A stretch of DNA of 64,000 nt from Siphonodentalium dalli (lineage: Eukaryota > Mollusca > Scaphopoda > Gadilida > Siphonodentaliidae), in assembly GCA_032622095.1 (NCBI GenBank), contig CP136068.1, positions 155,831,151 through 155,895,150 of the forward strand. The letters are read 5' to 3'. This document shows, piece after piece, positions 32,419-43,864 of the stretch. The notes beneath the pieces are model-generated. The model saw nothing but the letters and a program-made list of their open reading frames with translations, was not told the DNA's origin and ran no database searches. The first letter of the stretch is position 1, and every line of letters begins with the position of its first letter. Both the position numbers and the translations under genes were made by a program.

Positions 32419-34344
32419 GGGTGATTCTCCCGTAAACGAGCAAACCCATGTCCTGCGTTATTAGTTCATCCTATGAAAAACAATGGCCACCATACATAAA
32501 AGTGATGGTAATGATCTTGTAGCTCACGATACAGGCATTTATTAGAGACATTTCGGGTTTAGTATGGACGTGTGACAACATATATGCCATGTGTATATTA
32601 TAGACTACGCACCCCGAAACAGCATGTCCCAAATCAAAGGCATTCAACTTCCCTGATTGTTCCCATTCGCCAACGAACGATTTATCTTTAAACCAATTAA
32701 TATTCTTGTGCGGAATTTTGCACTGAACGCCATGCAATTCGTATAATTTTTATGAAATTAAATATTTAGTTAGTGGAAAGCATGTGAAGTCTTCCAAAGG
32801 CATGTCCCGTTATATAGAATCATTACCCAAACGCACGATAAAGACGGCTGATATTTTCACCAGAAACATAGCTTGTTCATATCTATGGTTGCATCGTGGA
32901 GTAAATATCCTTTAATGTCTAGAAAAAATAAACCCAGGTTATGTTTCCTTGAATAATTTTTCAAAATCAACCTTTGAAACTAGAAATCGCTAGCGTATAT
33001 TTATTCAGCGTCATTACACAAACGCAGACCATTTAAATGTTACATGCTGTAGGCGAACGATTAAAAGTTTATTTCGAAAGCTCGCAGCGGTTGTTTGTTC
33101 ATAAACTAGTTCATTTTCGTAGGTGATGGATATTCAAAATATAAGAGCGCGCTGAAACGAAAATCGTCATTACCCAAACGCGTCATTACCCAAACACTCC
33201 TTCTGTTTGGGTAATGACGCAATTTTAATTTTGAAATATCCAGAGACGCAAACACGATCTAACAAATAAAACATGTTAAGGGATGATCTGGGTGTAAATA
33301 AAAAGAACAAATATGACATATGGATTAGTTTTAGTGCGTTTATATAAAATCGGGGGGGGGGGGTGAGTGAATGAGTGGTGGGGTGGGGGGGGGGGTGATC
33401 AACGGAATCTAACGAATTCTCTAAATGGATTGACGTTTACATCAAACAATCTCAGTGAGAAGCAGATGACAGTTTGAAAAGTCAATTATTTCCGTACTTT
33501 TCAACAATCGTTCTGCCTGCGGGGCGATTTCCGGCTCGTGTGTTATAGCAACGGCGTCAAAATACACATTTTGGACCATCAGAATATCACACTGACAATG
33601 CTATCTGATTGAGCGCACCGAGAAACCCCCAAATACCAAATTTCAGTTCAATATCTTGAAACATGTAAGAGAAATCCATCGACAATGTTTTCTACTCTAA
33701 ATTATCATTAAAATTTGGCGAACCGCTTGGGGAACAGACTTTGATTGACGTATGTTCACGTTGTCTACATCAGAGTTCCTCGATCGTTTGGAGTCAAACC
33801 AAGTGTACGAGGGACCAGGGCATGCCCGACTTGATAGGAATCGCCTTTTATGCGATCAAAATCTGTTTCCAATTATCATATCTGAACGCTGTATTCGTTG
33901 ACCTCTTAGAGAGTTTGAACTCTAAGTCACGCCCACAAAGCACATCAATTTCCACCACGTATATTCAAATGGCTGTATCTCATAGACGTCTCAACGTGCG
34001 GAGCTACGCAATACGTCGTTTGGACGGATACATCATCGGCTACTCAAACAATATATACTCATAACGATAATTCAACTATTAAAGGGCACATGTCAACAAG
34101 TTTTGGAGAAAGAGCGAATTTGACAATGACGTTGCCCTGATTCAACCCCAAAAAAACGTCATTGGCACATGCTGTAATGAACGACCTTGATTGACCTTGA
34201 CCTGGCCCTATAATTTTGCCCAATGTCATGTTCGTGGTCACCAATATCTGTGCTACATACTCACATAAAATTCATCGGCATGTGACAAACTTTTTTTCCC
34301 CAGAATTTTCTGGACGAAATTGTTCATTTAATGGAGAATCACCC
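32419..34344. mobile_element. 1926-bp TIR element, second of a tandem pair
   Basis: Same length and same 12-bp ends as 30417-32342. I noticed only four substitutions between the copies (for example 30797 vs 32799 region, 31214 vs 33219 region, 31468 vs 33470 region, 32229 vs 34231 region), so the duplication is very recent. ORFs conserved between the copies reflect that recency and are not evidence of coding. Confidence 0.75.
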
Positions 34345-34348
34345 ACAT

Positions 34349-35427
34349 GTATCATCACAATGTGCTATGTGTGGCACACGTGTGTGCCTTCTTATCTGGA
34401 TGTCGATGGGCCTCCGTATTGTGTCTATGTAGCACATGTAGTCAGCTTACCAACTTATAACACCATGTTTAAACAAACTCAAACCAGACCATGCGGTTTT
34501 GATAAATAACGTATCTTCCTCAAATGAAGCTATATATATATATATATATATATATCTGGGGAAGTGTTATGTTACACCAACACACCACTGTCACATCCCT
34601 ATAACCGAGTGGATGAATTAGCCGACTAAAAGACAGAACATGTGGTCTTCGGATGTAGCCTAGTATGTTCGCGGATAGAGCACGTATAAATATTTATCTT
34701 TTTTCCTGTGATGTTTTGTATAAGAATTATCATTGGAAATTGCTCGTCTGACCGCCACCATGTGCTATGGTGTCCATTTTTCTCTGTTGAATGGTTTGAC
34801 AGAGGTTAAGACTCCGCCCCAACAAAACAAGTACTCTCCCCGAAGACAAATAAATTTATGATGAATGACACGTTATACTCATCATCGGGCCTCGTGAAAG
34901 TTTGCACGAGTGGAGCTATAATCACAACAATTATCTCTGTCTGTGAACAAAGCAAAAACAGCCAGTCCGCATAAAATCATAATAAAATTATAATGGATCC
35001 CTTAATCAGTCAATTCGTCCGGTCCCTTGTGTGTTGCGCGGATATTTTGTGGCATCTCGAATTTAGTATTATGAAATATCATGTCTGAATCAGATGCGCC
35101 ATTGGAAATTGTGCCCATAGACGAAGCGTTAGGGAAAGTCAGATGCGACTTGACGCTGAACATCCATAACAATTTTGGTTAGAACCATAAATCAAACTCA
35201 GGACGGAGATAAGATTCATTTCGGTTAAACATACATATCAATTACAGTATATGCAACCTATACGATAACATAATGAAGTCTTGTGTAAATATTATGCCCA
35301 CTAAATATGTGGTCCTAGGGCTAAATTAGAAAAGTTATAAACTATAGTGCAATTTACATGTGCACATAACAATCATGGCAGTATACACATGTTCCACAGT
35401 GAAGTGTTTACTATAAATAGCAGTAAC

Positions 35428-35478
<51 letters not shown>

Positions 35479-35504
35479 ATATATGTTCGGATGTTTAGTG
35501 TGTT
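34349..35504. other. Interior of the long-TIR element; no gene seen
   Basis: It contains (TA)n at about 34533-34554 and (GT)n at 35429-35477. I see no supported coding region. Confidence 0.5.
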
Positions 35505-36608
35505 AACATAGAATCGTTACCATTTTATCTGATGACTCTCAAAAAAGCCAGAATTGCATAATTTGGAGCAATACGATATATATATATGTATATTCAATAA
35601 GATGATTCGGTTTCATTGTCGCGTAACGGTCTACTTGAGTGGGAACGAGTCATAATTTAAAGTCTGTAAAATAAACACGATTATGACAAATCGTTGATAC
35701 GCCGTAGCGTGTCGTCTGGCATGTGTGGTCTATATACAAACTCCAAGCATGTTAATACTAAACGAATAACCGATTAGCTCCATGCATGCGAAACGGCAGC
35801 ATTCACGTGCGTGTGATCAACAGATCAAGGTATCGCGTTATCATTCATTCACGTTCTTGAGATCGCAAATCTGAATGCTGAGATGAATGTTCAATTAATT
35901 TCAATTGAAACACATTCATAATATATATGCACACAATATTTCGAATATGTTAAGGATTCATATTTCAGATGACATTCGCAGTCCAATTTATCAGTCTCAG
36001 ATACACATAAAAACACTCTAAAACTCATCAGAACTCCTTAAGTAATACGCATATTTACTGCACAGAAACTCGGCGTTTGGCGCATCTTCATCTGTGCCGT
36101 TCGCATCTTTCTGGACCGACAGTGGTCCCTTCATATCGCGCGGATATTGAGAACGACCGGGATTTTTTAAATTCTGTCAAATCGTATGCTTCATTGACAG
36201 ATTCAATACCGGCATTTGTTTTGGAAGCGTGGGAGTCCAGGAACTATACCAGTGAATGGATGTTCTAGAAAATTTGAGTGAGCAAAAGAAAAACACCATT
36301 GAAAACATTCGCCAAAAAAAAATTAATGTTCTGATCTGGGAAAACTAAATGACAACTAGTGGATAAATACTCCTGCTTCGTGTGGACATACACATACGGC
36401 GCTCGATGTCTGTATTACGATGAGAAACAAACATATCCCCATATCATATACGTGAAAATGACTTTCCCATATTCTCGGTTTTGGCGATACCCTCGGTTTT
36501 TGGCGATACCACGTACACGGGGGTGGTTACATAAGCAAATGGCCGACACATTTAACTTACCAAATTACAGGGACGATTAATTAAAGGGATCTGCTGGACT
36601 TTGCCCAC

Positions 36609-36779
36609 TGACATAATAATTACTTTACGGGACGCTTAGTGGTCGTATATGGTGTCATGCGAGGCTCAGCGAGATAAGTATTAGGCTCTGGCTATGGCCT
36701 CGCCTAATATTGATCTCACTTCGCCTCACATGACATCATATCCGACCACTAAAGTCCCGTAACTTATATTATTATGTCA
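36609..36779. repeat. Foldback MITE, 171 bp, single 32-bp core (unit A)
   Basis: The ends tgacataataattactttac and the inverse of tgacataataatataagtta mirror each other. The arms contain cttagtggtcggatatg-type sequence once. The unit B counterpart (51993-53060) has this core expanded to about 29 copies. Confidence 0.85.
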
Positions 36780-36861
36780 GCTCTTGCAATTAGCCAATCA
36801 GCATCGATATATAGTACGGTATATGAAATCAATATTACGTGCTTATTTTCCATCTTGTTTC

Positions 36862-37125
36862 TTACAATTTTTAGGACATAAAATCAAAAACATCCATTAC
36901 CCTGGCCTGCATGGAGCCCCACACATAGATAGAAGCATATAGAAGAGTGTTGTCTGCTCATGTTTGTCTGGGGCTCTGTATGGGTGAAATTATAAAATTG
37001 TTAAAGAATACAAGAAAACATTATTAAAATTGTTAGGCCAATGCATTCTCTTATATATGCGAGGCGACCTATGGTCGACTCGCATATATAAGATAATGCA
37101 TTGGCACAGGGTAAACAAAATTTGA
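36862..37125. repeat. MITE with ctcttatatatgcgag hairpin, unit A only
   Basis: It carries the agcccca.../...tctggggct hairpin and the perfect ~30-bp-arm hairpin at about 37038-37108, the same modules as 27567-28025. It is absent from unit B at the matching place (about 53180). Confidence 0.65.
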
Positions 37126-38301
37126 TATGGTCGCCTCGGGGTTATTGTTGGTGTATTTTGACTCCAAGAAAGGGGATATATCTGTCAGAAACAATTTTCT
37201 GTGAATTTAAAGACATAGTACCATGTACCAAAACCTGCATGCGATATATTTAAGGAATTCTAGAGACTCATAAATTAACTATCAAACAAGCCTCACCTAA
37301 TATTGAACTCACTTCGCCTCAGATGACATTATATCCGACCACTAAGCGTCCCGTAACTTATAATAGTGACACTCAGTGACACCCATAATAATATATGTAA
37401 TACAGAAAAATGTAGGTCATGTCCTGAATCTCTACTCCACCACTCTTTTCGGGAATCTTTTCAGGAATCTCACCTCCGGCCACGAACCTTTCGGGATTTA
37501 GTCGGAAATAAAGCTTGTTGCCATTTATCGGAAAGTTCTCACCGATAGGTTAACGAGTCGATTACTTAGGGCATTACTGTAGAGATCATACTCCACCAGT
37601 ATAAATCTTTGGAACTTTTCGGTGTTCTGACAGGGAATTTTATAACATTAAACAAACAAGGCAGGGAATATATTTCTTTGTTAATACTTGTTCCTCAACA
37701 ATCTGCTTCACATTAGGGGTGCGTAGTCAAGCTCGATGTTGCATGTGGTTTTTTTGTGAGCCAATATCGCAGTAAACATCAAATTTATCCAGTATACACC
37801 CCCCCATCTTTTGGTTGGGGGGGGGGTATAATTGCACTAGATGTCCCCCTCCTGTGTTTTATCGGAAACAATGAAAACAATATCTTCAAAATGAGAATCA
37901 CATACATTTATGTTGTTATTTGATGCGTTTCTTCAAAGATTTACTTTTAAAATGTCATCAATCTTGAAACTAGTGTTCAGACAGTTTGCAATGTGCATGG
38001 ATGTGTGGAAAGATATATAAAAACACAAAATTTATATAATTGAATTTATTGAATAGAATAACATCAATGAATTCATAACATGCATTGAAATACAGCATAA
38101 CAAAAAAACTCCAAGACATCAAACAAAAGATATAGAATAGTAACAATGGTTTGAACATGCAAAACCTCGCCACTGGAGATTATACTTTAAAGTGATGTGA
38201 AACACTTCGGTTCGGCAGTAGGGTGAAATGGAGAATAAACTTGCTGAAAATTGTTATTTTTACGAATATTAATCCAAATTGATAACACATCACCATTCTA
38301 A
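37126..38301. other. Shared flank of unit A; no gene called
   Basis: It matches 53540-54705. A 60-codon ORF (37366-37548) and its 61-codon counterpart (53755-53940) stay open in both units. Their overlap with MITE sequence at the 5' end and lack of motifs make coding doubtful. A C-run/G-run foldback lies at about 37797-37828. Confidence 0.5.
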
Positions 38302-38465
38302 TATAAGGATTAACTGTCATGTGGACTGTTTTTATTGAGATGTAACCGTGAGGTAAGTGGTCATAACTTGTGTAAAACCCGAAGGGTTTTTACATACAAG
38401 TTATGGCCACTTAGCTCACGGTTACATCTCCATAAAAACAGTCCACATGACAGTTAATCCTTATA
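38302..38465. repeat. Long palindrome, 164 bp (unit A)
   Basis: Arms tataaggattaactgtcatg and inverse meet at a centre near acccgaagggttt. The counterpart is at 54706-54868. Confidence 0.88.
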
Positions 38466-39049
38466 TTTATATGCATTTAGCGAAAGAGCCACTTTTGTAA
38501 ATGTATTTAAATCGAAAAGTGTATCGTGACATAACCAGCCCAAAATATCCCATAGGACCCGATCTGAAACCAGAAACTCTTCATATTGAAACCTGATGAT
38601 TTATTAAGTCAATCCTGCGCGAGTGCAAATGCGCCAAAAACATTACGCGTTCTTCTTCTCCAAAATCAATGACGCGTCGATGTAATTATAGTTACAATTA
38701 TGAAATTCTTGCGCGTTCACCGAGAAATAATTGCAACTAGTCACGTGGGCGCCGACCAGTCGGAATGCTGGATTTAGTGATCATCACACTCAGTGTGTAA
38801 ATATATATAAAATTATATGCACTGATCCTTGATAGTGAAATCATTTATTTATAGTTTATCGCCGATAGTTACATCCTGAATCTAGATGTAAATATTTACA
38901 GTTGAGTGTAATTCAGAAATGTTTTCTATGGAGTGTTATGGTCAATTTCTTTGAACTTTTCAGGGATGTTAGTAGAATGCTACATTCACCGTGTTGGTAT
39001 AGCGCCTGAGAACTAACATCGGTTTCACTCGAACAAGTCCATAATGTAT
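38466..39049. other. Unit A distal flank; no feature seen
   Basis: It matches 54869-55450 in unit B almost base for base. No gene is supported. Confidence 0.5.
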
Positions 39050-39053
39050 TTAA

Positions 39054-40096
39054 CCTTTCATTATGGGAGCTGCGCTGGTGCCGCATTCAGGGACATGCTT
39101 TTATTGACATTTTCATTTTGCAAAAGACTAAAATCTGTAGACCGGGTCGGGGTCGATACATAATTAACATTGTCATGACGGGAGATGTGCTGGTGCAGCA
39201 TTAACAAGCATGTGCCAGTGCATTACATTATATATGCCGTGCAGTCTCCTATAGGGAGCCTCGCATGTATAAGAGAATGCACTGGGTTGTAAGGTCAAGG
39301 TAAATATTGTTAGGCCAATGTATTCTCATATATATGCGAGGCTCCATGTATAAGAGAATTCACTGGGTTATAAAACCAAGTTAAATATATTAGGCCAATT
39401 TATTCTCTTATATGTGTGAGGTTCCATGTATAAGAGAATGCGCTGCATTATAAGGTCAATGTAAATATTGTTAAGCCAATGTATTCTCTTGTATCGAGAC
39501 TCCATGTATAAGAGAATGCACTGGGTCATAATACCAAGGTAAATATATTAGGCCAATTTATTCTCTTATATGTGTGAGGCTCCATGTATAAGAGAATGCA
39601 CTGCATTATAAGGTCAATGTAAATATTGTTAGGCCAATGTATTCTGTTATAAATGCAAGGCTCCATATATAAGAGAATGCACTGGTTTATAAGGGCATGG
39701 TAAATATTGTTAGGCCAATGTATTCTCATACATATGTGAGGCTCCATGTATAAGAGAATGCACTGCATTATAAGGTCAATGTAAATATTGTTAGGCCAAT
39801 GTATTCTGTTATAAATGCAAGGCTCCATATATAAGAGAATGCACTGGTTTATAAGGGCATGGTAAATATTGTTAGGCCAATGTATTATCTTAGATTAGTA
39901 TATGTGAGGTTCCATATGGGAGACTCGCATATATAAGAGAAAACATTGGCACCTGTTGTAGGGTTTTCACCAGATTTGATGAAGCTACAGTAATGGAACG
40001 ACCAGTCTGTTTTAGAGTGATTGTTTTCTTAGACCTACATCCTGTCCCCCAGTACTTCAATGCTACTCTAATAAAGTCACTCCAATTATGGAAGGG
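39054..40096 (+). repeat. TTAA MITE with amplified internal array at the A/B junction
   Basis: TTAA (39050-39053) followed by the left end cctttcattatgggagctgc. A second left-end-like copy starts after TTAA near 39160. About nine ~75-80-bp units then lead to the right end ...ggaaggg (40090-40096) followed by ATAA, a mutated TTAA. It retains the eight bases gccgcatt plus cagggac, the start of the hAT-like element found complete at 55490. Confidence 0.75.
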
Positions 40097-40121
40097 ATAA
40101 TTTCACCCGTTCTACTTACAG

Positions 40122-40276
40122 GACAGCAGTAGTCGTAAATATTTAACGGACAATGAGTTGGCCACCCAGATAGCATTGTTTCTGAGTTCCGAGGATGGAT
40201 TGAACCCGATGGATTATTCTCTGTTTGCTTTAAGCTTGGGACTCAGTGAACAGAAACTACAACAGATACGGATCGA
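40122..40276 (+). CDS. Death-fold module copy 3, exon a
   Basis: 155 bp with the same boundaries as copy 2: acceptor ttctacttacag to 40121 and donor GTAAGT at 40277, phase 0 in and phase 2 out. It encodes SSSRKYLTDNELATQIALFL, then SSEDGLNPMDYSLFALSLGL and EQKLQQIRI. It differs from copy 2 at a few codons only (for example S for G, L for I), and the key hydrophobic pattern of a death-domain-like fold is kept. Downstream donor repeats are present but partly mutated: one reads CTAAGT, one GTAAGT at 40345 and one GTAAAT at 40377. Its partner exon b3 is 9.55 kb away because of the foldback element in the intron. Confidence 0.7.
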
Positions 40277-40390
40277 GTAAGTACGGTACAGGAGTCATAG
40301 TCATACGCATCGACTAAGTACGATACATGAATCATACGCATCGAGTAAGTTCGGTACACGAAAATATACGCATCGAGTAAATACGGTGAC

Positions 40391-42863
40391 ACGGATTGCT
40401 CGAATATCTGAATATGTTAACGCTTTCTATACCAAAGCATCATTGATTAGTAGTTATCTTATAGGATATATATACATCATTATATACTGTGGATAAACAG
40501 ACCTCCAGGCCATTTAAATAATTAATAGGGCCTTCGAAGACTCAGATTGAAGTTCCCAAATGGAGAATATTGTGATCTATGCCCATTAGGAACCTCGATT
40601 ATGCAATGTGTCGTCGTCTGTCAATTTGGGGATATAGAGAAACTAAATTAAAAATGAAATAGAATCTTATGTGAAGAAGTTTCTATAGAAATTTTATAAT
40701 AAAGAAACTTTCCAGAGACGATGAGGCCTAAGCAGAATGAGGTCCCTGGAGGGTGAATTTAGTGATGCTAGCCCGCTATGTGGGATAGCGTCACTAAGTT
40801 CACCCTCTGGGGACCTCATTCTGCAAATGACAAGCACACTATTTGTCACTAAACTCATGCTTGCGCTCATTGGATCGATCCCAGTTTACAACTGATCAAA
40901 TACCTCAGCAGGCAATACCACAGCAGGCAATACCAATGCATGCTTTTCAAATGTTGGAACTTGCAAAGTTGTCAGTTTGTTATTAAGTCTGTTTTATAAT
41001 ACAAAGAGAAAGTGCGACAAGAAACTATTATTTTATATTTGTATACTGAACACACCTATAAATAACTGGTTCTCTACATCGTATAGCACAAATGAGTGGC
41101 TGTGTGATATAGAGTCTGGCAGATACTTTCTGACCAGATATAGGTAAAAAGATATCTTATTGCTCTGCAATTTGATGTATCCCATGTAAAAAAAATTGGT
41201 GTGTCATCTTTTACGACACAGTATAGGCCGTGGTTCAAATTTGGGCCATGTTGGACGCATTGTTGAAAAGTTATAAACGCGCCAAAAGCATGACCGAGTT
41301 ATACACACACAGACAGATACACACACCTACACACACACACACACCCTTGTTTGTATTACATACGTTGTGGGGACATTTCTTTAGAAATTCAAACAATACC
41401 GTAGTTGTGAGGACCTCGTTATTTCGTAAATATATCCAAACTCGGAGGGTACCTTTAACGAAATAACGGCAATCTTTGTAACGCATGAGTAGTATCATTT
41501 CCGCCTAGTGCGGACGAAAAAATATAAAAAAATTCAAAACATAAAAATTTCCGTCGCCTTAAGGGAAAAAATTGTTAACATTGTGAGGACATTGTTTTAC
41601 TATATGAATGTCCTCACAGAGTTGGGTTGACACACTCACACCCTCACCCTCACACACCCTCCCACACACAGACAACATGTTTTATATATATAGATAATTT
41701 GATTTTGTATAGTGTAAAATTATAGGTCCCCAGAACCAAAATTTACCCACCCCAATAATACTTAATGATATAGAAAAGTATCCAACTTGGCCGGGCTAAT
41801 TTTTTTTATCATTTCTTCAAAGTCCACACACTGGTTCAAAATGCATAACAATAATTGTTGTTACATAAACGCCTGATATATAGGTAGAAAAATAGTTTAT
41901 TACTCTTCAATTTGATATATCCCTTGTAAAGTTATTAAGTCTGTTTTATAATACAAAGAGAAAGTGCACAAGAAACTATTATTTTATATTTGTATACTGA
42001 ACACACCTATAAATAACTGGTTCTCTACATCTTATAGCACAAATGAGTGTCTGTGTGATTAGAGTCTGGCAGATACTTTCTGACCAGACATAGGTAAAAA
42101 GATATCTTATTGCTTTGCAATTTGATGTATCCCATGTAAAATTTGGTTCAGAAGAACTCCGGGTTATGAGCACAGGTCTGACGCCGACCCGCTGTTTCTA
42201 CTCGTTCCACTCAAAGTTGATGAAAGAGTTGGATTTTATACAAACTTGCGCCTCAAAGACACTTTCAACAAGTAGTATATATATTTTATGCATCGTGCAT
42301 TAGAAGCGGAATTGTTTACTGACCCACTCAAACACGCCACATATTCAAAATATCAGTTTCATGAACCTGGAAAGTGCCATCTAACAGTCTCATGCAGTGT
42401 TTGTAAATTCTTAGGAAAAAACACTTTGGGAAAAAAAATTGAAAAACACCAGAAAAAATGGGTTTTTCTTGGTTTCTGACCACACCAACCCCAGCCCTGT
42501 GCATGTACGGAATTTTTTGTCAGCCCCCCCCCCCACGACCACAATGGAGCAGATTGATCAAATCATACGACCCAATGTCGGTGCATGCGCTCAACCCAGG
42601 CAGGAAATGTGAATATAAGCATCTATAATCTCTTTGCAAATACCAGTTTAGACATTTAGCTGCTTCTCGTTGAAGGCCGAATGGGATGCGACTGGAAAAG
42701 TGTTTACCTGTTGAGATATCGTTATACTCGTGGAATGACAACACGATCGTTGAACCACTACAAAAACACTTAAAGGTACACACTCAGATTCGATGGTCCC
42801 CATATCATCAGATTCCAACAACAACATTTCTTGAAATTTCAGTTATCAGAATTGATTAATTGA
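40391..42863. other. Intron of copy 3, before the foldback element
   Basis: A ~208-bp direct repeat occurs at about 40981-41189 and again at 41934-42141, enclosing ~745 bp with a CA-rich tract (41297-41345) and a tgaggacat/atgtcctca foldback. A gaggtcc...ggacctc foldback lies at 40730-40845. No gene is supported. Confidence 0.55.
40981..42141. repeat. ~208-bp direct repeats bracketing 745 bp
   Basis: Both copies begin near gttattaagtctgttttata and end near gatgtatcccatgtaaa, with a handful of differences. This could be a solo-type LTR pair of a tiny element, or a local duplication with a later insertion. No tRNA primer site or gag/pol is visible. Confidence 0.65.
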
Positions 42864-43466
42864 CAAAAAATGGGACATGACAATCTGCGGGATGGGATGG
42901 GATATGGGACAAAACGAAAATCTGCGGGACAGAATTTCAAATTGCGTGGGACGGCCGATATCTCGAGAAATACAGGGCGTATGGGGCTCATTTTGGTGTC
43001 TAACGAAAGGCACACGTTCGGCCTATCCAAACATATTAACCCCGCCATTAACCAAATACCAGAAGTTGCATTATTTGATCGACAACTGACCTAACATGGG
43101 GTGTAATTTGGGATAGCATGACAATCTGCGGGACAGGATTTTCAAATTGCGTGGGACGGCCGATAGCTCGAGGAATACAGCGCATGGAGGGCTACTTTTG
43201 GTGTCTACCGAAAGGCCCACATTCGCCCTATCCACACATATTAACCCCGCCACTGGCCGGACACCGGAAGTTACATTATCCGGTCGACAACTGACCTAAC
43301 ATAAAATGCCACAAACACGAAAAACTGCGTTCGACATTAATGTTTAGAATTTAGATTTCTCGATGAATACACTAGCAAACAACAAGTTTTAGGTATCAAA
43401 TAACGCAGTGGAATACTGTGCATTCGTTTTTAGCTACAATATGGCTGTTTTAGTGCGAATATTGTA

Positions 43467-43769
43467 ATGGCGAACACGCAAACACGCTCCGATAAAATAG
43501 CTAAAAATAGACTCGATGTTTACAATTACAGGATCGATTTCAGCCAGTATATTCAATATAATGGGGCGTATAGTATATCAAAATGTAGAATTAGACACAG
43601 GGAATGTATTTTTTTCCAAATGGGTCCACCAGGCGGTGAAATTGTTGCAGAAATTCGCTCCAAGATATTCGCACTTATTTTTATTTCAGTTGTGACTAAA
43701 AGCCCAGATGCCGGAGCCCAGCTACTAAAAGCCAAGTTACAAAATAGATCAACTGGTTTGAACGAATGA
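43467..43769 (+). CDS. 100-codon ORF in left arm of foldback element (unknown)
   Basis: Starts MANTQTRSDK and ends RSTGLNE. Basic N-terminal half, a C-R-I-R-H-R-E-C segment, MGPPGGE in the middle, and a hydrophobic ALIFISVV stretch near residue 70. I do not recognise it. The same frame is intact in the opposite arm (46357-46659) with about four amino-acid changes. Because the arms are near-identical DNA, conservation alone does not prove coding. It could be the element's own protein, a fragment of a host exon captured by the element, or chance. Confidence 0.35.
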   Translation: MANTQTRSDKIAKNRLDVYNYRIDFSQYIQYNGAYSISKCRIRHRECIFFQMGPPGGEIVAEIRSKIFALIFISVVTKSPDAGAQLLKAKLQNRSTGLNE

Positions 43770-43864
43770 ATATGTCAATGGTAAGACTATTCAAAAGATT
43801 ATTCAAATCAAATAGTGTTTATAGACTTAAAAACTTATGTGTCCGCCATTCATATATGCGGTGA

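Larger units (their letters stand above)
29946..36525. mobile_element. 6.58-kb long-TIR element with 5-bp target duplication, unit A only
   Basis: The ends are CACCCCCGTGTACGTGGTAT and its exact inverse, flanked by GTTAC at 29941-29945 and 36526-36530. Unit B has the uninterrupted site (gacgttaccttagctaatgg, about 51907). The left arm runs 29946 to about 30400. The right arm matches it in inverse from about 35505-35840 and 36425-36525, with an extra ~580 bp between. The interior carries two tandem 1.93-kb elements and a (GT)n tract (35429-35477). I see no transposase. The superfamily is unknown. Confidence 0.82.
24159..39109. repeat. Segmental duplication, unit A (~14.95 kb)
   Basis: Unit A and unit B (about 39220-55495) share in the same order: MITE array, exon a, a ~40-kb-type intron segment, MITEs, exon b, its 3' flank, three MITEs and ~2 kb of unique flank ending at ctgcgctggtgccgcattc. 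Much of the shared sequence is close to identical by eye. The units differ mainly by insertions and array length. The breakpoints fall in copies of the TTAA MITE. Confidence 0.85.

Noticed and set aside
30469-34064. ORFs of 88 and 107 codons found twice, identically
   Set aside because: Identity follows from the recent tandem duplication of the whole 1.93-kb element. No motif is recognised, so conservation is not evidence of coding.
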